DNA of 64,000 bases from an uncultured Bacteroidales bacterium (lineage in GTDB: Bacteria; Bacteroidota; Bacteroidia; Bacteroidales; P3), in contig ONBK01000003.1 in the NCBI GenBank assembly GCA_900316055.1, positions 90,078 through 154,077 on the forward strand, written 5' to 3'. Below the pieces are notes generated by a model. It saw nothing but the letters and a program-made list of their open reading frames with translations, was not told the DNA's origin and ran no database searches. Shown in pieces: positions 17,605-27,158 of this stretch (its first letter is position 1; the number at the start of each line of letters is the position of its first letter). The position numbers were made by a program, and so were the translations under genes.

Positions 17605-18417
17605 ATGGAAAAATCATTAAATATAGTTTTCTTTGGAATAGATGCTTTTAGTAATGTGGTATTAAACTCACTTGTTGAGTCGGAACACAAGGTCCAAAAG
17701 GTGATAACCCACCCATATGATGAAAAGGCATTCAATATGCTGAAATCAACTTGTGAAAAGAATGGGATACCAATTATTCAAGCCAACAAGATTAACTCCA
17801 AAGAAATAATTGAAGCAGTTGATGATTGCAACCCAGATATATGCATAATAGCTCATTTTGAACGTATCATTAAACCTGAATTACTAAGAATACCACGTCT
17901 TGGATTTATCAATCTCCATCCTTCGTTGTTGCCATACTACCGTGGCTTGGCTCCCCAGCACTATCCAATCATCAATGGTGAAAGGGAAGTTGGCATAACG
18001 GTGCATTATGTTGACGAAGGAACAGATACAGGAGATATAGTTCTTCAAAAACGATATTCATTGGAGGATGATACATATGTGGCAGAATTACATGCTCTCT
18101 GGATGCGTGAATATAAGACGATAATGGTTGAGGCTCTAGACTTGATAGTTAATCATGCACCTGTCATAAAACAGCCAGAAGGAGAAGGAAGTTTTTATCC
18201 AAAAATGGAATCAAAACCTTATCCTCTTGATAAGAATTGGCCGGTACAAAAAGCTTACAATTGGGTTAGGGCTATGTCATTGCCTTATGACGGAGTGTTA
18301 TATGATGATATGCTCATCTTAAAGGCACACATTCTTGAAAAAGGAGAAACACCAGACGAGGACGAACCGATTTTGCAGTTTAGCGATGGTTCATTAGTAG
18401 CAGAATGGTATGAATAA
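17605..18417 (+). CDS. Formyltransferase (Fmt/ArnA-type)
   Basis: 270 aa, a stand-alone formyltransferase using 10-formyl-THF. The N-H-D catalytic set is visible as GFINLHPSLLPYYRG (Asn and His) and DEGTDTGDIV (Asp). A short C-terminal part follows (about residues 195-270). The gene lies 5 bp after the adenylation gene and 32 bp before the carrier protein, so it may formylate the carrier-bound amino acid, as the F-A-PCP module of linear gramicidin synthetase does. The alternative is formylation of an amino sugar. No experimental basis in the sequence separates these two. Confidence 0.85.
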   Translation: MEKSLNIVFFGIDAFSNVVLNSLVESEHKVQKVITHPYDEKAFNMLKSTCEKNGIPIIQANKINSKEIIEAVDDCNPDICIIAHFERIIKPELLRIPRLGFINLHPSLLPYYRGLAPQHYPIINGEREVGITVHYVDEGTDTGDIVLQKRYSLEDDTYVAELHALWMREYKTIMVEALDLIVNHAPVIKQPEGEGSFYPKMESKPYPLDKNWPVQKAYNWVRAMSLPYDGVLYDDMLILKAHILEKGETPDEDEPILQFSDGSLVAEWYE

Positions 18418-18449
18418 TTATTAACAAATTAATAGAAGGAAACATTATT

Positions 18450-18692
18450 ATGGAAAGAAATGAAATTACAGAAAAACTAAATGCGATTTTTCGCGAAGTG
18501 TTTAACGACCAAAACATTGTTGTCAACGATGAAATGACAGCTGAAGATGTTGAGACATGGGATTCATTAACAAACATGTTAATGATTTCAAATGTTGAGA
18601 AAACTTTTGGTATTAAAATCAAATTGCGTGAAATTAACAAATTGAATAAAGTTGGAGATCTCATTGATCTAATCGCTTCAAAGACTGTATAA
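18450..18692 (+). CDS. Acyl/peptidyl carrier protein (DltC-like)
   Basis: 80 aa, the usual carrier-protein size. The phosphopantetheine-accepting serine lies in WDSLTNMLMI (about residue 38), with helix IV and an EINKLNKVGDLIDLI C-terminus. It is placed between the formyltransferase and the MBOAT genes, with 1 bp to the MBOAT start, so it should carry the activated group from the adenylation enzyme to the membrane acyltransferase. Confidence 0.93.
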   Translation: MERNEITEKLNAIFREVFNDQNIVVNDEMTAEDVETWDSLTNMLMISNVEKTFGIKIKLREINKLNKVGDLIDLIASKTV

Positions 18693-18693
18693 A

Positions 18694-20154
18694 ATGGTTG
18701 TCAATTCCTTTTCTTTTCTGTTGTTCTTTGTAGTAGTTTTTATTTTCTACTACTTGCCGGTATTTAGAAAAACACCGAAGTATCAGAATTGTATTTTGTT
18801 GCTTTCAAGCTATTTTTTCTATGCTTATGCTGATTGGAAAATGGTGCCACTTTTGTTGGCAGCAACAGTTGTGTTTTATTTTCTAGGCCTTTGGTTAAAA
18901 AAGAAGATTGATGAAGAGAAATGGAATTCTGTGACCTGGATAAAAGTTTTGGGAATAGTACTTGGAGTTGGCGTTTTAGGCTATTTCAAGTACTTTAATT
19001 TCTTTGCAGGTTCTATAGCTCATCTGTTATCGCTTTGTGGATTAAATGTTTCGTGGACTGCTTTGAATATTATTATTCCAGTTGGTGTTAGTTTCTTTAC
19101 TTTTAGGCTATTAAGCTATATCTTGGAAGTCAGTAATGAGGCTATAGAACCGACGAAGAATTTTGTGGACTTTGCAGTATACATATCGTTCTTCCCCACA
19201 ATACTATCTGGACCTATTGATAGGGCGAAAAAGTTTATTCCTCAATTAGAAGTAACAAGAAGGCTAGATTATTCAACTGCTATTGATGGATGTCGACAGA
19301 TTTTGTGGGGTATATTCATTAAAATGTGCATTGCAGATAATCTTGCTACAATTACTGACTCTGTTTGGGCAAATTATCAAAATGAAAGTGGTTCTACACT
19401 TTTGGTAGCAGCGCTGCTATATGTAATACAACTGTACACAGACTTCGATGGCTATTCCCACATGGCAATAGGTGTTGGAAAGATTCTAAATATCAAGATT
19501 GCTAGAAATTTCAACCACCCCTTACTTTCAAGAAATGTGGCCGATTTTTGGCGTAGATGGCACATGTCTCTGTCAACATGGATTACTGACTATGTTTATA
19601 CACCATTAAGTTATTCATTTAGAAGTTGGGGGTCATTGGGTGTTATATTAGCCGTTATGGTTAATTTGTTTGTCATCGGTTTGTGGCATGGAGCGAATTG
19701 GACATATATAGTTTTTGGCTTGTACCATGGCATATTGTTTATTCCACTTGTTTTATCGGGAGCTTTTTCAAAAGGCTCAAAATTAACAGCCGGCCGTTTG
19801 GAATTGCCGCACATTAAAGATTTCCTTTTGATGGCATTAACATATATTATAATTGCTGTTGGTATGGTTATCTTTAGGGCTCCGAGTGTCGCTGATGCTA
19901 TCAATTTTTCAAGAGGATTAGTTAGTTTAACACTATTCTCCAATCCATCAATTAACTTAAGAATAACACTAGTATTTAGTATTCTTTTATTATTACTTTT
20001 GGAATGGAAGCAAAGAGATAAAGAACATCCCCTTCAATGTTCACCTAATAGAACAACAAAATTGATAAGGTATGCAATAGATGTAGTTGTTCTTATTGCT
20101 ATTGCATATTTTGGAAATGTAGAAAGCAACCAGTTTATTTATTTTCAGTTTTAA
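18694..20154 (+). CDS. MBOAT O-acyltransferase (DltB/AlgI-like), first copy
   Basis: 486 aa with 10-12 membrane segments. The catalytic His of MBOAT enzymes lies in GLWHGANWTYIVFGLYHG. The conserved SGPIDRAKKFIPQLE, DFDGYSHMAIGVGKILN and FWRRWHMSLSTWITDYVYTP segments are present. It takes the acyl group from the carrier protein and passes it across the membrane to a polysaccharide or partner. Next to the DltD-like gene. A second MBOAT at 61955 is clearly related but not identical. Confidence 0.93.
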   Translation: MVVNSFSFLLFFVVVFIFYYLPVFRKTPKYQNCILLLSSYFFYAYADWKMVPLLLAATVVFYFLGLWLKKKIDEEKWNSVTWIKVLGIVLGVGVLGYFKYFNFFAGSIAHLLSLCGLNVSWTALNIIIPVGVSFFTFRLLSYILEVSNEAIEPTKNFVDFAVYISFFPTILSGPIDRAKKFIPQLEVTRRLDYSTAIDGCRQILWGIFIKMCIADNLATITDSVWANYQNESGSTLLVAALLYVIQLYTDFDGYSHMAIGVGKILNIKIARNFNHPLLSRNVADFWRRWHMSLSTWITDYVYTPLSYSFRSWGSLGVILAVMVNLFVIGLWHGANWTYIVFGLYHGILFIPLVLSGAFSKGSKLTAGRLELPHIKDFLLMALTYIIIAVGMVIFRAPSVADAINFSRGLVSLTLFSNPSINLRITLVFSILLLLLLEWKQRDKEHPLQCSPNRTTKLIRYAIDVVVLIAIAYFGNVESNQFIYFQF

Positions 20155-20159
20155 TATAG

Positions 20160-21200
20160 ATGAAAAAATTTCTTATATATATTCTACTAGTTGTTGCTCC
20201 AGTATTATTATTAATCGCTGGCGTTAATTATTGGATAGATCCTGCAAATGTTCTTCATAGTAGTTATGTTGAAAAAATAATAGAAGGGCATAAAATGAGT
20301 AAGAACGTAACAATTACAGGGTCAAATATGGATGAAAGATCATATAAGAGAAGGCTAGCAGAAATAAATAAATCCTCTCATTTTGAATATATTGTCCTTG
20401 GAAGTAGTCCTACAATGACTTTATCGGAAGATATATTTACTCCTTCTAAACTGTTAAATTTAAGCGTCTCTAGTTGTAAACTGGAAGATATTATGGCTCT
20501 TCTTCAAATATGCAATGATAATGATTTGACATGCGATACTCTGATTATAGGTATTGTACCTACTTATTTTAATGAAAATGATAAAGGAAAAAATTGGGAA
20601 ATATATTCTAAATACTATAATGAATTTAATGGAGAGAATGGAGATTTATTCGAGTATTCGTATTTTTCTAACTTATTTTCTATTTCATATTTTCAAGAAT
20701 CTGCGGCCTCAATCCCTAATAAATTAAGAAACAAAACTGTTGAAATGAACTATGTTACAACAGTGATTAATGATAACTACACTAAGCGTTATGACGGATC
20801 TATCTACTATCCAAAATCATTTCGCGAAAGGGAACAATCTGTTGTTGATCAAGAATGCGAGAAATGGACATTTGATGCATATAATAATTTTTCAGAAATC
20901 TCTCAGAATCGTGTAGTGATGTTTGAAAAAGCGATTAATAGAGCTTTGAAGAATAGTAAATTGGTGATTTTCTATATGTGTCCTATGCATCCAATATTTT
21001 ATGATAGACTAAAGAATGAAATATGGATGAAGCAATGTGAAGACTATATAAAAGCTTTTGCCAATAATAATAATATTAAAATAATAGGTCATTTTAATCC
21101 GGCTTGTGATGGGCTGAAAAATACTGATTTTTATGATGCTAGTCATGCGAGAAAGGAAACTGTTGACACAATATTTTTCAGATATTTAAAGGCAAATTAG
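20160..21200 (+). CDS. DltD/AlgX-like periplasmic SGNH-type protein, first copy
   Basis: 346 aa. A signal or anchor segment (about residues 3-25, LIYILLVVAPVLLLIAGV) is followed by YWIDPANV and a GSSPTM motif near residue 82, matching the Ser block of SGNH-type acyltransferases. A DASHARK segment sits near the C-terminus, in the position of the Asp-x-x-His pair. The gene is 5 bp after the MBOAT and completes the Dlt-like cassette as the likely extracytoplasmic transferase partner. Confidence 0.7.
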   Translation: MKKFLIYILLVVAPVLLLIAGVNYWIDPANVLHSSYVEKIIEGHKMSKNVTITGSNMDERSYKRRLAEINKSSHFEYIVLGSSPTMTLSEDIFTPSKLLNLSVSSCKLEDIMALLQICNDNDLTCDTLIIGIVPTYFNENDKGKNWEIYSKYYNEFNGENGDLFEYSYFSNLFSISYFQESAASIPNKLRNKTVEMNYVTTVINDNYTKRYDGSIYYPKSFREREQSVVDQECEKWTFDAYNNFSEISQNRVVMFEKAINRALKNSKLVIFYMCPMHPIFYDRLKNEIWMKQCEDYIKAFANNNNIKIIGHFNPACDGLKNTDFYDASHARKETVDTIFFRYLKAN

Positions 21201-21201
21201 T

Positions 21202-21699
21202 ATGGGTTTGCAATTGATTATTCATAAAGACATCTTGTTTCGCGATCTTCTTCGAGGTATTGCGATAAAGAATGTTGCTTGGCCTCATTCAATAGAGAGC
21301 CAGGTGAAATGGATTATTGACAATATGTCTCCTGATGATAATCATGTGTTTTTAACAGAAGAAGGTTGTGACAAGGCTTATATGACACTTTCACCTGTGG
21401 AAGGTATTTTGAATGGTAGTAAAACACGGTTTATGGGGGTGGGGTGTGTTTGTGCTAAAGAACGAAATAAAGGAGATGGAGGAAAGTTGGTGTCTAGTGT
21501 AAATGATTATCTTTTTTCAAATGGATTATATGGACTATTGTTTTGTAAAACAAATCTTATAAGTTTTTATAAGAAAAACGGCTGGCAATTACTACCTGAT
21601 GAAATAGTTACACTACAACCACAACACGAAGGCGTTTTTGTGATGGTGTATAATTGCCCTGAAGTGAGAAGTTTTAAATACAGTAGTCGTTTATTTTAA
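21202..21699 (+). CDS. GNAT-family acetyltransferase-like protein
   Basis: 165 aa, 1 bp after the DltD-like gene. The GNAT acetyl-CoA pyrophosphate loop is seen around KERNKGDGGKLVSSVNDYL, followed by the GLYGLLFCKTNLISFYKKNGW strand and helix. This is the fold of N-acetyltransferases. It might acetylate an amino sugar or the amino acid of the cassette; the substrate is unknown. Confidence 0.6.
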   Translation: MGLQLIIHKDILFRDLLRGIAIKNVAWPHSIESQVKWIIDNMSPDDNHVFLTEEGCDKAYMTLSPVEGILNGSKTRFMGVGCVCAKERNKGDGGKLVSSVNDYLFSNGLYGLLFCKTNLISFYKKNGWQLLPDEIVTLQPQHEGVFVMVYNCPEVRSFKYSSRLF

Positions 21700-21710
21700 T
21701 TAACTTTAAA

Positions 21711-22760
21711 ATGATACCATTATTCAAACCATACATGCCGCAAGAATTGCCTGAAGTAGACTCCATTCTACATTCTGGAGCCTTGGCTTATGGCAAGTGG
21801 GGACGCGAGTTTGAAAAGCGTTTGGGTGAATATGTTGGCAACAACCAAATACTTGCCACCAACAGCTTCAATGCAGCCTATCAAGTGGCCATCACAACCC
21901 TTGGTCTCCAGCCAGATGACGAGGTGATAGGTTCGCCCATGACTTGTTTAGCCTCCAACCAACCCTTTGCTACCCAACATGTGAAAGTGATTTGGGCTGA
22001 CATTGAGCCTACTTCGGGTATGCTGGATGTGGAGGATGTCCGCAAGAAGATTACACCTTGCACCAAGGCCATCCTTATTAACCATTTCTGCGGCTATGTG
22101 GGTTATGTAGATGAAATACTTGCCTTGGCAAAAGAAAAAGGCTTATATGTGATAGAGGATGCCATTGAAGGGTTTGGTTCGGAATATAAGGGAAAGAAAG
22201 TTGGCAACCTTGGTGCTGATGTAACGGTCTATTCCTTCCAGACGGTTCGATTGCCTAATACTATCGACGGTGGTGCTGTGTCATTCAAGGATGCAAATCT
22301 TTACGAGAAAGCTGTTTTGGTACGTGATTATGGAATTGACCGCCCCAAGTTTCGTGATGACATGAACGAAATCAGTCTTCTTTGCGACATTGCCCTTCCT
22401 GGCTATGGTGCAACACCATCTGAAATCAATTCTTATGTGGGCTGCTTGCAGATGGAGGTGATTGACGAACTGCTTGAAAAGCAGCAACAGCAAGCTCGCA
22501 AATGGGATGCAACGTTTCAGCAGGATCGTGTAAAGCCAGTTTCTATTGTTGCCAATACGAAGCCCAATTATTGGGTTTATGGAATTTTGGCTGACAACAA
22601 ACGTGAGTTTATGCAAGAATGGCGCGATAAAGGCTATTATGCCTCTGGCGTTCACCTTCCAAATACATATTATTCAGTTTTTGGCAGTCAGCCAGAACTG
22701 AAGGGTGTTAAGGAGTTTTATAGCAAATATGTAGCACTGCCTTGCGGGTGGTGGATGTAG
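21711..22760 (+). CDS. DegT/DnrJ/EryC1 family protein without the PLP lysine
   Basis: 349 aa, related in length and order to the aminotransferase at 15001. It shares IPLFKPYMP at the start, IEDAIEGFGS (pyridine-binding Asp) and the PCGWWM end. At the position of the Schiff-base lysine (SFQTVRLPNTIDGG) it has Arg (R180, codon CGA) where its relative at 15001 has Lys. The phosphate-binding loop is also unusual (NSFNAAYQVA). It is therefore unlikely to be a normal aminotransferase. It could be a non-catalytic homologue or have another reaction. Confidence 0.8.
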   Translation: MIPLFKPYMPQELPEVDSILHSGALAYGKWGREFEKRLGEYVGNNQILATNSFNAAYQVAITTLGLQPDDEVIGSPMTCLASNQPFATQHVKVIWADIEPTSGMLDVEDVRKKITPCTKAILINHFCGYVGYVDEILALAKEKGLYVIEDAIEGFGSEYKGKKVGNLGADVTVYSFQTVRLPNTIDGGAVSFKDANLYEKAVLVRDYGIDRPKFRDDMNEISLLCDIALPGYGATPSEINSYVGCLQMEVIDELLEKQQQQARKWDATFQQDRVKPVSIVANTKPNYWVYGILADNKREFMQEWRDKGYYASGVHLPNTYYSVFGSQPELKGVKEFYSKYVALPCGWWM

Positions 22761-22770
22761 ATTTAATAAA

Positions 22771-23347
22771 ATGAGATTAAAAAATATAGTAAGACAGATT
22801 TTGAATCTGTTATTTAGAGACAATAATTTGATTGTTTGTAAAATAAAAAATGGGGGGGTAATTATTGATCCCTCAACCAGCCTTTTTAATTGTCGTTTTT
22901 CTGTTGCAAAAGGTGCGCGTTTAGAGGTTGGAAAAAATGTACTTTGAAAGGTGTTAGTATTTGTGTGGAATCAGGGGGAAAGGTTGTCATAGGAAACAAT
23001 GTTGTTATTAATGCAACTAGTAAATCTCGGACAATATTAAATGCATTTGGAGGAGAAAATATAATTATTGGAGACGATTGTCTCTTGTCAGATAGTATAC
23101 AAATTCACAATACAGATTATCATTCTTTAATAAGTAACGGTAAAAGATACAATTATCCCAAAAGTATTATCATTGGTTCACATTGTTGGATTGGTTTAAA
23201 TGCAATTATTCTAAAAGGAGTTGAATTATCTAATGACACTGTTGTTGGCGCATGCTCAGTTGTAAGTAAAACGGTACATGTTTAGCAGGTAATCCTACAC
23301 GAGTAGTAAAAACAGATATCCAATGGGATATTAAAAATATTATTTAG
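22771..23347 (+). pseudogene. Left-handed beta-helix acetyltransferase with two frameshifts
   Basis: From ATG 22771 the frame gives an N-terminus with hexapeptide repeats (ARLEVGKN) and stops at about 22945, after a run of six A. The rest continues in the -1 frame (LKGVSICVESGGKVVIGNN ... IIIGSHCWIGLNAIILKGVELSND), and a second shift near 23273 is needed to reach the usual LAGNPTRVVK ending and stop at 23345-23347. Both shifts fit single-base deletions. A G7 run is also present at 22852-22858. It may be a decayed gene, phase-variable, or a sequencing error. Confidence 0.75.
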
Positions 23348-23349
23348 TT

Positions 23350-24468
23350 ATGAAGTTATTGTCTATAGTAATACCCACTAGGGGAAGGGAGTTCTATTGT
23401 ATTGAAGCAATTAAGGACATTCTCTCATATAAAAGAGATGACTTTGAATTAGTGATATGCGATAATTCAGATACCGACCAAATAGATGAGTATTTACAAG
23501 CTAATCCCGATGAAAGAGTGGTATACCAACATATCCGTGGTCGCATTAATTCTGTAATCAATATGGATACTGCCATGCGGATGGCAACTGGGGAGTATGT
23601 ATGCATGATCGGTGACGATGATACTATATTGCCGACAATATTTGATGCTGTCTTACTGGCTAAGAATAATGATTATAATATAGTCTCACCTCGTGATGTG
23701 GTGGTTTATTTTTGGCCAAAAGCACTTAAAGAAGAGGGCGTCTTATCCTGGGCTTTGCGAGTTAATGAAGGTGGGGCAACAGAAATGGATAGTGAGTCGC
23801 AGTTAAAGGCTTTTGTTAAAAATGGATGTTTGACTTATTCCGATGTACTTCCAAGAATATACCACGGAATAGTAAAAAGAAATATTCTCGAAAAAATTTT
23901 AAATGAAACCGGACATATAATTGGGGGGCTTTCACCAGATATATACCTGTCTATCTCTACAACGTGTAACAGTAAGAAATTTACTGTTATCAAATTCCCT
24001 ATAACAATTGCTGGCGCTTGTCCAAGAAGTACAACATCAGAAAGCAACACTGGAGGGCATAGAGGTAGAATAGAGGATGCTCCTCACCTGTTCAATCGAG
24101 GGCCTTACGTATGGGATGAAAGAATACCTCGCATATATACTGTTCAAACGATATGGGCGGAGACAGCAATGAAAGCCTTTGAAGAGATGGGAAGGACGGA
24201 GTTGATCAAACAGATCAATCAGGGATACTTGTATGCTGAAATGATTAGGAAAAATAGAACTATGATAAAGGATTTGATACCGGCGATTAAGTATGCTAGA
24301 CCTATTAGTGGTAATGTGCTTAATATGCTTAATTTCTCAAGATATTTTTTATTAAAGCCTATACAGCGTTTAGGAAGGGGAGAAATAAAGTCAAGGAGCA
24401 TAGAAGATGTAAAGAGCATTTCTATTGCTTCAAAGATGTACATGGAAATTATTAATGAACACGTATGA
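23350..24468 (+). CDS. Family 2 glycosyltransferase
   Basis: 372 aa. GT-A start (LSIVIPTRGREFYCIEAI), LVICDNSDTDQID, then MIGDDDTILP with the metal-binding Asp cluster near residue 97. The C-terminal third (about 270-372) is helical and basic. Probably adds one sugar of the repeat unit. The stop overlaps the start of the polymerase-like gene by 4 bp (ATGA), so translation is coupled. Confidence 0.88.
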   Translation: MKLLSIVIPTRGREFYCIEAIKDILSYKRDDFELVICDNSDTDQIDEYLQANPDERVVYQHIRGRINSVINMDTAMRMATGEYVCMIGDDDTILPTIFDAVLLAKNNDYNIVSPRDVVVYFWPKALKEEGVLSWALRVNEGGATEMDSESQLKAFVKNGCLTYSDVLPRIYHGIVKRNILEKILNETGHIIGGLSPDIYLSISTTCNSKKFTVIKFPITIAGACPRSTTSESNTGGHRGRIEDAPHLFNRGPYVWDERIPRIYTVQTIWAETAMKAFEEMGRTELIKQINQGYLYAEMIRKNRTMIKDLIPAIKYARPISGNVLNMLNFSRYFLLKPIQRLGRGEIKSRSIEDVKSISIASKMYMEIINEHV

Positions 24469-25700
24469 AGAAGGCTTCTTTTTATATATTCTATATCTTT
24501 TTACTTGTAATATACTTGTATAGTATTGTTTTTGATTTTTTCCCTCTGAGTACTAAAATTATTTTAGAGATAGTCGGATTATTTTCATGTGCTAAGTATT
24601 TTGCAAATGGAAACTATAGATTAAAAAAAGAATATAGAACAATAATAACATTAATACTTTTTATTGTTGTCTGGGATATTATTACTAGTTCCTTAAATGG
24701 TAAAAGTGATTTCCATTTGATTAAAGATATTGTTCCTATACTTGGAAGTATTTTTGGTGCTCAGTATCTATATTCCTTATCAAAGCCTTATTTTAATTCT
24801 CCCAACAAATTCCTTATAGTAGTAACCGTTACAATCTTTGGTGAAAGTGTTTTGGCTCTTTTAATGAAGGCTTCACCTGCACTATATGAATTAGTTGATT
24901 CTTTTTTAGTGTTTGACTTTGGTAGTGACACGATTGATGATATATTCGACTTAACAAGAGTGTTCGGAATCGGAAATGCCCACTATTTCGGTGTTTTAGC
25001 GACATGTATATTAGGAACAATGACTGCAGCTTATCTTTTAACCCTTTCTAAAGGTATGGTTGAAAGAGTACTACTTATAGTAATGTGGATTGTTATATCC
25101 TTCACTTCATTCCTAACAGCTAGGTGGGCGGTATTTATTATAGGTCTTTCTGGGTTATTGTTCGTGTTAAGTTTAAGGCATAACAAACTTAGTACTCAGA
25201 TTGTGACTGCGTTCTCTTTTCTTTTTATAGGCTCTATTGTTTTAATTTTTGCAACGCAGAATGTCGATACAGAAGTACAGCAATGGGCATTCGGTTATTT
25301 TGTAGACAAAGATTCTAGCGATCACTCTGCTGATATTGTTATTGGATGGTGGGAAAATACAAGATTTGATATTAAAACCTTTATAATTGGAGATGCTCAG
25401 TATGGTGACCCAAGGGGCGGTTATTATATGAACGTAGACATTGGTTATTTCCGAGAAATTTTCTATGGTGGATTAATAGGTTTATCAATAATTATTTATT
25501 CGCATGTAAAAATACTGCGATACATTTATCACTATTTTAGAAACAGAATGTTTAAATTGTATTTATATTTTTTGATGTTAGGCTTCTTGGCTGCAATGGC
25601 CAAAGGAAACTTAAATATGATGACATTCTTCATTCTTATACTTACCTATTATTCAGAAGGCATATTTGAAAAAGTTAAACAGCCTGCATATGTGGGGTAA
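24465..25700 (+). CDS. wzy: Wzy-like O-antigen/capsule polymerase
   Basis: 411 aa with about 10-11 hydrophobic segments across its length, and a longer periplasmic loop around residues 275-325 (VDKDSSDHSADIVIGWW). This is the general Wzy/WaaL topology. Wzy proteins share little sequence, so the call rests on topology, length and place beside glycosyltransferase genes in a locus with a Wzx flippase. It should join repeat units in the periplasm. Confidence 0.72.
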   Translation: MKKASFYIFYIFLLVIYLYSIVFDFFPLSTKIILEIVGLFSCAKYFANGNYRLKKEYRTIITLILFIVVWDIITSSLNGKSDFHLIKDIVPILGSIFGAQYLYSLSKPYFNSPNKFLIVVTVTIFGESVLALLMKASPALYELVDSFLVFDFGSDTIDDIFDLTRVFGIGNAHYFGVLATCILGTMTAAYLLTLSKGMVERVLLIVMWIVISFTSFLTARWAVFIIGLSGLLFVLSLRHNKLSTQIVTAFSFLFIGSIVLIFATQNVDTEVQQWAFGYFVDKDSSDHSADIVIGWWENTRFDIKTFIIGDAQYGDPRGGYYMNVDIGYFREIFYGGLIGLSIIIYSHVKILRYIYHYFRNRMFKLYLYFLMLGFLAAMAKGNLNMMTFFILILTYYSEGIFEKVKQPAYVG

Positions 25701-25714
25701 ACAAGACTTGTTAT

Positions 25715-26635
25715 ATGGTACAACCTATAGACTTTTATTGTTCGATTTACGAAAAACTGCAATATCGGGATGGTGAAATTTCATTTCTCATGCGACCTTT
25801 ACGTCGCTTGATAAGGAAGGTTGCAACCTGGCATATCACATATTGCTGGCATAATAGAATATTTAATATTAAACGTGAGAGGCATGATTTGATTGTTTCC
25901 CTAACGACATTTCCCTCACGGATTAATATTGTTCATCTGGTGGTGCTTTCAATGTTACATCAGACATTTCTGCCTAAAAAGATCATTTTATGGCTATCGA
26001 AGGAGCAGTTTGATAAAAAAGATTTGCCAGACTCTTTACTATCATTGGAGAATGAGGTTTTTGAAATCCGTATGGTTGATGGGGATATACGATCTTATAA
26101 AAAGTCATATTATGTATTAAAAGAGTATCCAGAGGATAATGTTTTATTAATAGATGACGATCTTTTCTATCCGACAGATACCATTGAAGTATTGCTACAA
26201 GCACTAAAGATGCATCCTAATACGGTTATATGTAGATATGGTAGTATTATGAAATATGATTCAGGAAAACCAATGCCATATAATAGTTGGTGGAAAGAAA
26301 TAGTAGAACCATCTGAAGACAAGAACCTATTTTTTGGAACTGGTGGAGGAACACTTTTATCAAGACACTTATTATACGATGATGTGGATAATATTGAACT
26401 TGCACTTTCACTAGCTCCCTTGGCAGATGACGTGTGGATGAACGCAATGGTTAACATGAAGAATACACCAAAATATAAAATAAGATATGGATTAATTCTT
26501 CCAATCTATCATAATTCGAGCAATACATTGACAAGTAAAAATGTAGGCCAGAGCCAGAATGACCTCCAGATTTTAAATGTTCGAGAGAGTTATTTGTCAA
26601 ATTTGAATATTGATCCTTTCTCTGAAAGGAAATAA
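25715..26635 (+). CDS. Glycosyltransferase (GT-A-like, DDD motif)
   Basis: 306 aa. RHDLIVSLTTFPSRIN starts the catalytic core at about residue 53, LIDDDLFYP (about residues 145-153) is the likely metal-binding motif, and LADDVWMNA is a later acidic motif. This layout is seen in polysaccharide-locus glycosyltransferases related to GT2/GT32. Function within the repeat unit cannot be assigned. Confidence 0.75.
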   Translation: MVQPIDFYCSIYEKLQYRDGEISFLMRPLRRLIRKVATWHITYCWHNRIFNIKRERHDLIVSLTTFPSRINIVHLVVLSMLHQTFLPKKIILWLSKEQFDKKDLPDSLLSLENEVFEIRMVDGDIRSYKKSYYVLKEYPEDNVLLIDDDLFYPTDTIEVLLQALKMHPNTVICRYGSIMKYDSGKPMPYNSWWKEIVEPSEDKNLFFGTGGGTLLSRHLLYDDVDNIELALSLAPLADDVWMNAMVNMKNTPKYKIRYGLILPIYHNSSNTLTSKNVGQSQNDLQILNVRESYLSNLNIDPFSERK

Positions 26636-26641
26636 CATTGT

Positions 26642-27149
26642 ATGAAAGAAGTAATTAGTGAATTTTATCATTTTGTTGTTAAAATATTAATGTGGATACC
26701 ACTTCACATTTTGAGGAAATGTGTATGCAAATTTGTTTTTAAAAAATATTCTTTCTCCACTTCTATAAGAAGAAATATAGACTTGCGTACTCCATATCGA
26801 ATAAGCATCGGAAAGTATTGCAATATAAACAAAAACTGTGTTTTAGACGGAAAGGGGGGTAATAATTGGAAATAATGTTGACATTATATGGACAGAACAG
26901 CATGATTATAACTCGCCCGATTTCATTTCCATTGAAAAATCTGTAGTTATTGAAGACTACGCTTGGATTGCTTCCCGGGCTACTATTTTGCCAGGAGTGA
27001 CAATTGGCAGAGGGGCTGTTGTTGCATGTGGGGCAGTTGTAACCAAGGACGTGCCACCTCTTTGCATAGTAGCAGGTGTCCCTGCAAAACTAATTGGAAT
27101 TCGAAAAGACGTATTTAATTATAAATTAGGAACATCATCTATTTTATAA
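26642..27149 (+). pseudogene. Left-handed beta-helix acetyltransferase with a frameshift at a G6 run
   Basis: ATG 26642 gives a membrane-near N-terminus and the first hexapeptide repeats ([20 protein letters not shown]), then the frame is lost at GGGGGG (26854-26859) and stops at 26875. One more base restores a full acetyltransferase C-terminus ([61 protein letters not shown]), ending at TAA 27147-27149. It is either a phase-variable or decayed gene or a homopolymer error. Confidence 0.8.
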
Positions 27150-27158
27150 AATATTAGA

